36,370 bases of DNA, taken from Promicromonospora soli (GTDB lineage: Bacteria; Actinomycetota; Actinomycetes; Actinomycetales; Cellulomonadaceae). Positions 33,477-36,370 of this stretch are shown one piece after another. Positions within the stretch are counted from its first letter, which is position 1; the number at the start of each line of letters is the position of its first letter. Position numbers and translations under genes: made by a program. Where the stretch lies: NCBI RefSeq assembly GCF_014653785.1, contig NZ_BNAS01000008.1, positions 1 through 36,370 of the forward strand. The letters are read 5' to 3'. The notes under the pieces were generated by a model. The model had not been told where the DNA came from. It searched no databases and saw only the letters and a list, made by a program, of their open reading frames with translations.

Positions 33477-34247
33477 ATGGGTCTCCTCGAAGGTAAGAAG
33501 CTGCTCGTCACGGGCGTGCTGACGGACTCGTCGATCGCATTCCACGCCGCCAGGCTCGCCCAGGAGGAGGGCGCGGAGGTCGTGCTCTCGTCCTTCGGAC
33601 GACAGATGAAGCTCACCCAGGCCTTCGCCAAGCGCCTGCCGGTCGAGGCGCCTGTGGTCGAGCTGGACGCCACGAGCCAGGAGAACCTCGACGCCCTGGC
33701 GGACGCCGTGCGCGCGGAGGGCTTCGACCGGCTCGACGGCGTCGTGCACTCGATCGGGTTCGCGCCGCAGTCCGTCATGGGCGGCAACTTCCTCACGGGC
33801 ACCTGGGAGGACGTCGCCACCGCGCTGCACGTCTCCACGTTCTCGTACAAGTCGATAGCCGTGGCCGCCAAGCCGCTGATGACCGACGGCGGTGCCGTCG
33901 TCGGGCTGACGTTCGACGCGCAGTTCGCCTGGCCGGTCTACGACTGGATGGGCGTGGCCAAGGCAGGCCTCGAGTCCGCGAACCGCTACCTGGCGCGCGA
34001 CCTCGGCCCCGAGGGCATCCGCTGCAACCTCGTCTCGGCAGGGCCCATCCGGACCACCGCCGCCAAGTCCATCCCGGGCTTCGCGACGATGGAGGACGCC
34101 TGGCCGACCCGAGCCCCGCTCGGCTGGGACCAGACCACCGCGGAGCCGGCGGCGCGTGCCGTGTGCGCGCTCCTGTCGGACTGGTTCCCGGCGACCACCG
34201 GCGAGATCGTGCACGTCGACGGCGGCGTGCACGCCATGGGCCAATAG
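33477..34247 (+). CDS. fabI: Enoyl-ACP reductase FabI (InhA-like)
   Basis: This 256-residue protein has the FabI/InhA features: MGLLEGKKLLVTGVLTDSSI at the N-terminus (a modified NADH site with the family's TGxLTDxSIA), a cofactor-lining segment VHSIGFAPQ, and the catalytic Tyr155 and Lys162 in YDWMGVAK. The product performs the last reduction step of fatty acid elongation. Residues LVSAGPIRTTAAKSIPGF form the substrate-binding loop. It is the target class of isoniazid, triclosan and related inhibitors. ATG 33477 has GGAAGG eight to ten bases upstream. It follows fabG after a 160-base gap. Confidence 0.9.
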   Translation: MGLLEGKKLLVTGVLTDSSIAFHAARLAQEEGAEVVLSSFGRQMKLTQAFAKRLPVEAPVVELDATSQENLDALADAVRAEGFDRLDGVVHSIGFAPQSVMGGNFLTGTWEDVATALHVSTFSYKSIAVAAKPLMTDGGAVVGLTFDAQFAWPVYDWMGVAKAGLESANRYLARDLGPEGIRCNLVSAGPIRTTAAKSIPGFATMEDAWPTRAPLGWDQTTAEPAARAVCALLSDWFPATTGEIVHVDGGVHAMGQ

Positions 34248-34264
34248 ATGGGCAGGAGGCACTG

Positions 34265-34807
34265 ATGGGCAGAGCGCCGGGCACGGAGCCCACAAGGGAG
34301 CCCTTGCGGCGACGACTTGTGTTGCTCCGGCACGCGAAGGCGGAGCCGCCGTCGGACCTTCCCGACGAGAAGCGGCCGCTCGCCCTGCGTGGCCGGGACC
34401 AGGCAGCGAAGGTCGGTGTGGCTCTGGTCGCATCCGGCCTCGTGCCCGACGCCGTCCTCGTCTCCGGGGCGGTCCGCACGCGGCAGACCTGGGACCTCGC
34501 GCGCAAGCACCTCGGGGACCCGCCGGTGGCCTTCACGGACGAGCTGCTGGGGGCGATGCCGCGTGGTGTCCTCGCGCTGGTGCGCGAGCTCGACCCTGCG
34601 ACCCGGACCGTCCTGGTGATCGGCCACGAGCCCGCGATGGCGGGCACGGCCGAGCTCCTGGCCGGTCCGGGGTCCGAGGACGGCGCGCTCGCGCAGGTGC
34701 GCGTCGGCGTCCCGACGGCGACGTACTCGGTGCTGGAGGCCGACGTCGCCTGGGCCGAGTGGGACCGCAAGATGGCCCGCCTGACAGAGGTCACCCGCCC
34801 GGCCTGA
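34265..34807 (+). CDS. SixA-type histidine phosphatase
   Basis: This 180-residue member of the histidine phosphatase superfamily has LLRHAKAE near residues 20-27, with the phosphate-accepting His23 preceded by Arg22. A second core site is VIGHEPAM with His at about residue 122. The RHAK form and size match SixA-like phosphohistidine phosphatases. In other bacteria SixA removes phosphate from His phosphotransfer proteins; here the target is not known. ATG 34265 is nine bases after AGGAGG, and fabI lies 17 bases upstream, so the genes may be co-transcribed. A palindromic repeat starts nine bases after the stop. Confidence 0.82.
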   Translation: MGRAPGTEPTREPLRRRLVLLRHAKAEPPSDLPDEKRPLALRGRDQAAKVGVALVASGLVPDAVLVSGAVRTRQTWDLARKHLGDPPVAFTDELLGAMPRGVLALVRELDPATRTVLVIGHEPAMAGTAELLAGPGSEDGALAQVRVGVPTATYSVLEADVAWAEWDRKMARLTEVTRPA

Positions 34808-34815
34808 CCCCTTTG

Positions 34816-34874
34816 TTGTGGGCGCGATCGTTGCGCCTAAAACGGGCACGATGTCGCAACGATCACGCCCACAA
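34816..34874 (+). repeat. 59-bp palindromic element, copy 1
   Basis: TTGTGGGCGCGATCGTTGCG (34816-34835) pairs with CGCAACGATCACGCCCACAA (34855-34874), one G-T wobble in 20 positions, around a centre beginning CCTAAAACGGGC. It starts nine bases after the stop of the phosphatase gene and overlaps the 3' end of the DUF559 remnant. The stem could end transcription from both sides. A relative lies at 35610-35668 in opposite orientation, and a partial one at 36359. Confidence 0.85.
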
Positions 34875-35558
34875 CTCGTAGGCGGGCGTGGAGCGGGTGC
34901 GGATCGCTGTCCTCAGGTCGTCCAGGAACGGTCCCGGCCGGTCGTGATCGGCTTTGACCACGACGATGACGATCCATCCGAGCGCGCGCAGCAGGCGCCG
35001 CTTGCGGATGTCGCCCTGCCACGTCGCCCGGTCGGTACGGTGCAGGTCCCCGTCGTACTCGATGGCGATCTTCCACCGTCGGTAGAGCAGGTCGACCCGG
35101 GCGACGTGGCGGCCTTCGGCGTCCAGCACGTCCCCGTTGACCTCGGGGCACGGCAGCCCCGCATCGACGATCAGCAGTCGGGTACGGGTCTACTGCCGGG
35201 TTCGGTGCCCGACGACGTCAGGCCGCTGCGGCCGGTCCTCGGCATTCCGGGTCGTGACGTGCAGGCGCTCGTCGTCCGCCATGGTCCAAGGCACGTCCAC
35301 GCCGAGGAGTCGTAGTGCGGTGACGTGGGAGAACGCGACGTCGTCATCGAGCACCGTTGCGAGTGCTCGGCAGCGGGCCAGCAGATCGGTCGGCGTGCCC
35401 GGCGCGATCCGGACGCCGGTGAACGGCACGTCCCAACCGGCGCGGAGCTCGTAGGGTTTGGCGCCGTCGGCCAGTGCGGACGGGACGCTGAAGGGGCCGT
35501 GGCCGAAGCGCGGGTCGGATGGACGTCGTGGGCGAGGCGTACCAAGAACGATGGCACG
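34863..35558 (-). pseudogene. DUF559-domain protein, disrupted gene
   Basis: The upstream half (35558 to about 35193) encodes RFGHGPFSVPSALADG and VAFSHVTALRLLGVDVPW, the N-terminal domain seen in actinobacterial proteins of about 290 residues with a C-terminal Vsr-like endonuclease domain (DUF559). After VVGHRTRQ there is a TAG at 35192-35190. The same frame then continues as LLIVDAGLPCPEVNGDV and ARVDLLYRRWKIAIEYDGDLH, the nuclease core. About 80 residues normally in between are missing. So an internal deletion and a stop split the gene. There is no clear start codon at the 5' end. The 3' end reads into the palindromic element, which supplies the last residues LWA and the TGA at 34863-34865. 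Confidence 0.65.
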
Positions 35559-35604
35559 TCACCAAAGGCCAGCAATCAACCCATCCACACCTCTGGAGCC
35601 GTCT

Positions 35605-35673
35605 CTTGGCTGTGGGCGTGATCGTTGCGTCTACCAGCCCGTTTTAGGCGCAATGATCGCGCCCACAGCCAAG
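35605..35673 (-). repeat. Palindromic element, copy 2 (inverted), with extended stem
   Basis: The core 35610-35668 is the reverse complement of copy 1 with changes mainly in the central seven bases and one C-to-T type change. Its arms extend to CTTGGC (35605-35610) and GCCAAG (35668-35673), giving a stem of about 25 bp. It ends seven bases from the serB stop codon, so like copy 1 it lies in a terminator position. Confidence 0.85.
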
Positions 35674-35679
35674 AGGCGG

Positions 35680-36300
35680 TCAGAGGAGGTCGAGGACGGC
35701 GTCCAGGCGGCCCTCGATCGAGTAGGGCGCCTGCTCGCGGACGACGGGCTTGGCGTTGAACGCCACTCCGACGCCGGCGATGCCGATCATGCCGAGGTCG
35801 TTCGCGCCGTCGCCCACGGCGACCGTCTGCTCCATCGGGATCCCGAGATCCTCGGCCCACTCGCGGAGCGTCGCGGCTTTGGCCTCGCGGTCGATGACGG
35901 GGCCGACGGTGCGGCCGGTCAGCACGCCCTCGGCGGCCTCCAGCCGGTTGGCCCGCACGAGCTCGATCCCGAGCTCCTGCGCGATCGGCACCACGATCTC
36001 CTCGAACCCGCCCGACACCAGCCCGAACGCCCAGCCGCGATCCTTGCACGCCGCGACCAGCTCGCGGGCGCCCGGCGTCAGCTCGACCGCGGCACGCACC
36101 TTGTCCAGGGCCGCGACGGGCACGCCGGCCAGGGTCGCGACGCGCTCGCGCAGGGACGCGGCGAAATCGAGCTCGCCGCGCATCGCCCGCTCGGTCACCG
36201 CCGCCACCTCGTCGCGGGTACCGGCGTGCTCGGCGATGAGCTCGATGACCTCCTGGCGAAAGAACGTCGAGTCGGCGTCGGTCACGATGAGTCGCTTCAC
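35680..36300 (-). CDS. serB: Phosphoserine phosphatase SerB
   Basis: This 206-residue HAD-family phosphatase catalyses the last step of serine synthesis, phosphoserine to serine. Motif I is TDADST with the nucleophile Asp8 and general acid Asp10; motif II is LVSGGFEEI; and motif IV is VGDGANDLGM. The spacing and the cap region (EVIELIAEHAG to RVATLAGV) match SerB without an ACT domain. The GTG at 36300 is used because the family starts right before the RLIVTDAD strand; upstream sequence to 36330 is not family-like. It stands alone between two palindromic elements. No ribosome site stands out. Confidence 0.87.
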   Translation of the reverse strand: MKRLIVTDADSTFFRQEVIELIAEHAGTRDEVAAVTERAMRGELDFAASLRERVATLAGVPVAALDKVRAAVELTPGARELVAACKDRGWAFGLVSGGFEEIVVPIAQELGIELVRANRLEAAEGVLTGRTVGPVIDREAKAATLREWAEDLGIPMEQTVAVGDGANDLGMIGIAGVGVAFNAKPVVREQAPYSIEGRLDAVLDLL

Positions 36301-36358
36301 GCGCCCAGTCTGCCCGAACGCTGGACCCATCCGTGCAGCCGTCTCGCTCTCACCCTGG

Positions 36359-36370
36359 TTGTGGGCGTGA
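36359..36370 (+). repeat. Palindromic element, copy 3 (cut by window edge)
   Basis: TTGTGGGCGTGA repeats the outer end of the elements at 34816 and 35610, and is cut by the window edge. The rest of the element should lie just outside. The preceding 58 bases hold no gene besides the serB upstream region. Confidence 0.6.

Noticed and set aside
1-36370. CRISPR arrays, tRNA and rRNA genes
   Set aside because: I saw no evenly spaced repeat-spacer series, no tRNA-like arms with CCA-side consensus, and no rRNA-like stretches.

Overview
The window comes from a high-GC actinobacterium, most likely of the order Micrococcales and close to Cellulomonadaceae or Promicromonosporaceae. The evidence is strongly GC-biased codon use, frequent GTG starts, apparently leaderless promoters, SURF1 and DUF3099 genes near an InhA-type fabG-fabI pair, and a secreted arabinofuranosidase. 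The genus cannot be fixed from this sequence alone. No rRNA, tRNA or CRISPR array was seen.

Region 1 (1-10501) is the downstream part of a BREX type 2 (Pgl) phage-defence locus on the + strand: the 3' end of pglX, then pglY, pglZ, brxD and brxHI. The kinase gene pglW, if present, lies outside the window. Region 2 (about 10500-13900) is a loosely packed junction zone. It holds a decapitated MazG-like fragment, a minus-strand OGG-fold DNA glycosylase-like gene that keeps the Lys/Asp pair, a small membrane protein, an NTF2-like protein, a frameshifted DUF2510 remnant and a short NAD-dependent epimerase.

Region 3 (14059-19857) begins with a DedA membrane protein and then a biotin locus. A TetR-type regulator (BioQ-like) is divergent from an overlapping six-gene operon: bioY, an acyl-CoA ligase, a thiolase-like protein, bioM, bioN and a CHY zinc-finger gene. 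Two BioQ-like boxes lie in the 54-bp divergent promoter. The thiolase-like protein lacks two usual catalytic residues. Region 4 (19885-24640) has a class C beta-lactamase-family hydrolase and a secreted GH43-CBM42 arabinofuranosidase with a LacI-type operator. The arabinofuranosidase lies between two 167-bp direct repeats; the second runs into a 3'-truncated IS5-like transposase.

Region 5 (24641-27114) is the most striking part. After a neutral zinc metallopeptidase comes a short stand-alone threonyl-tRNA synthetase paralogue without the N-terminal TGS and editing domains. Its leader has a TANNNT -10 box seven bases before an ATG, a 16-codon reading frame with four threonine codons (three consecutive), a possible antiterminator pairing and a strong GC-rich hairpin followed by T residues. 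Together these resemble a threonine-sensing transcription attenuator.

Region 6 (27115-36370) contains a NERD-like protein, an MFS exporter divergent from an ABC-F ATPase, a minus-strand SURF1/small zinc-site/DUF3099 cluster, fabG-fabI (type II fatty acid synthesis), a SixA-type histidine phosphatase, a broken DUF559 gene and serB. A palindromic 59-bp element occurs at 34816 and, inverted, at 35610, with a partial copy at the right edge. Both full copies abut gene stop codons, and one supplies the last codons of the broken DUF559 gene.
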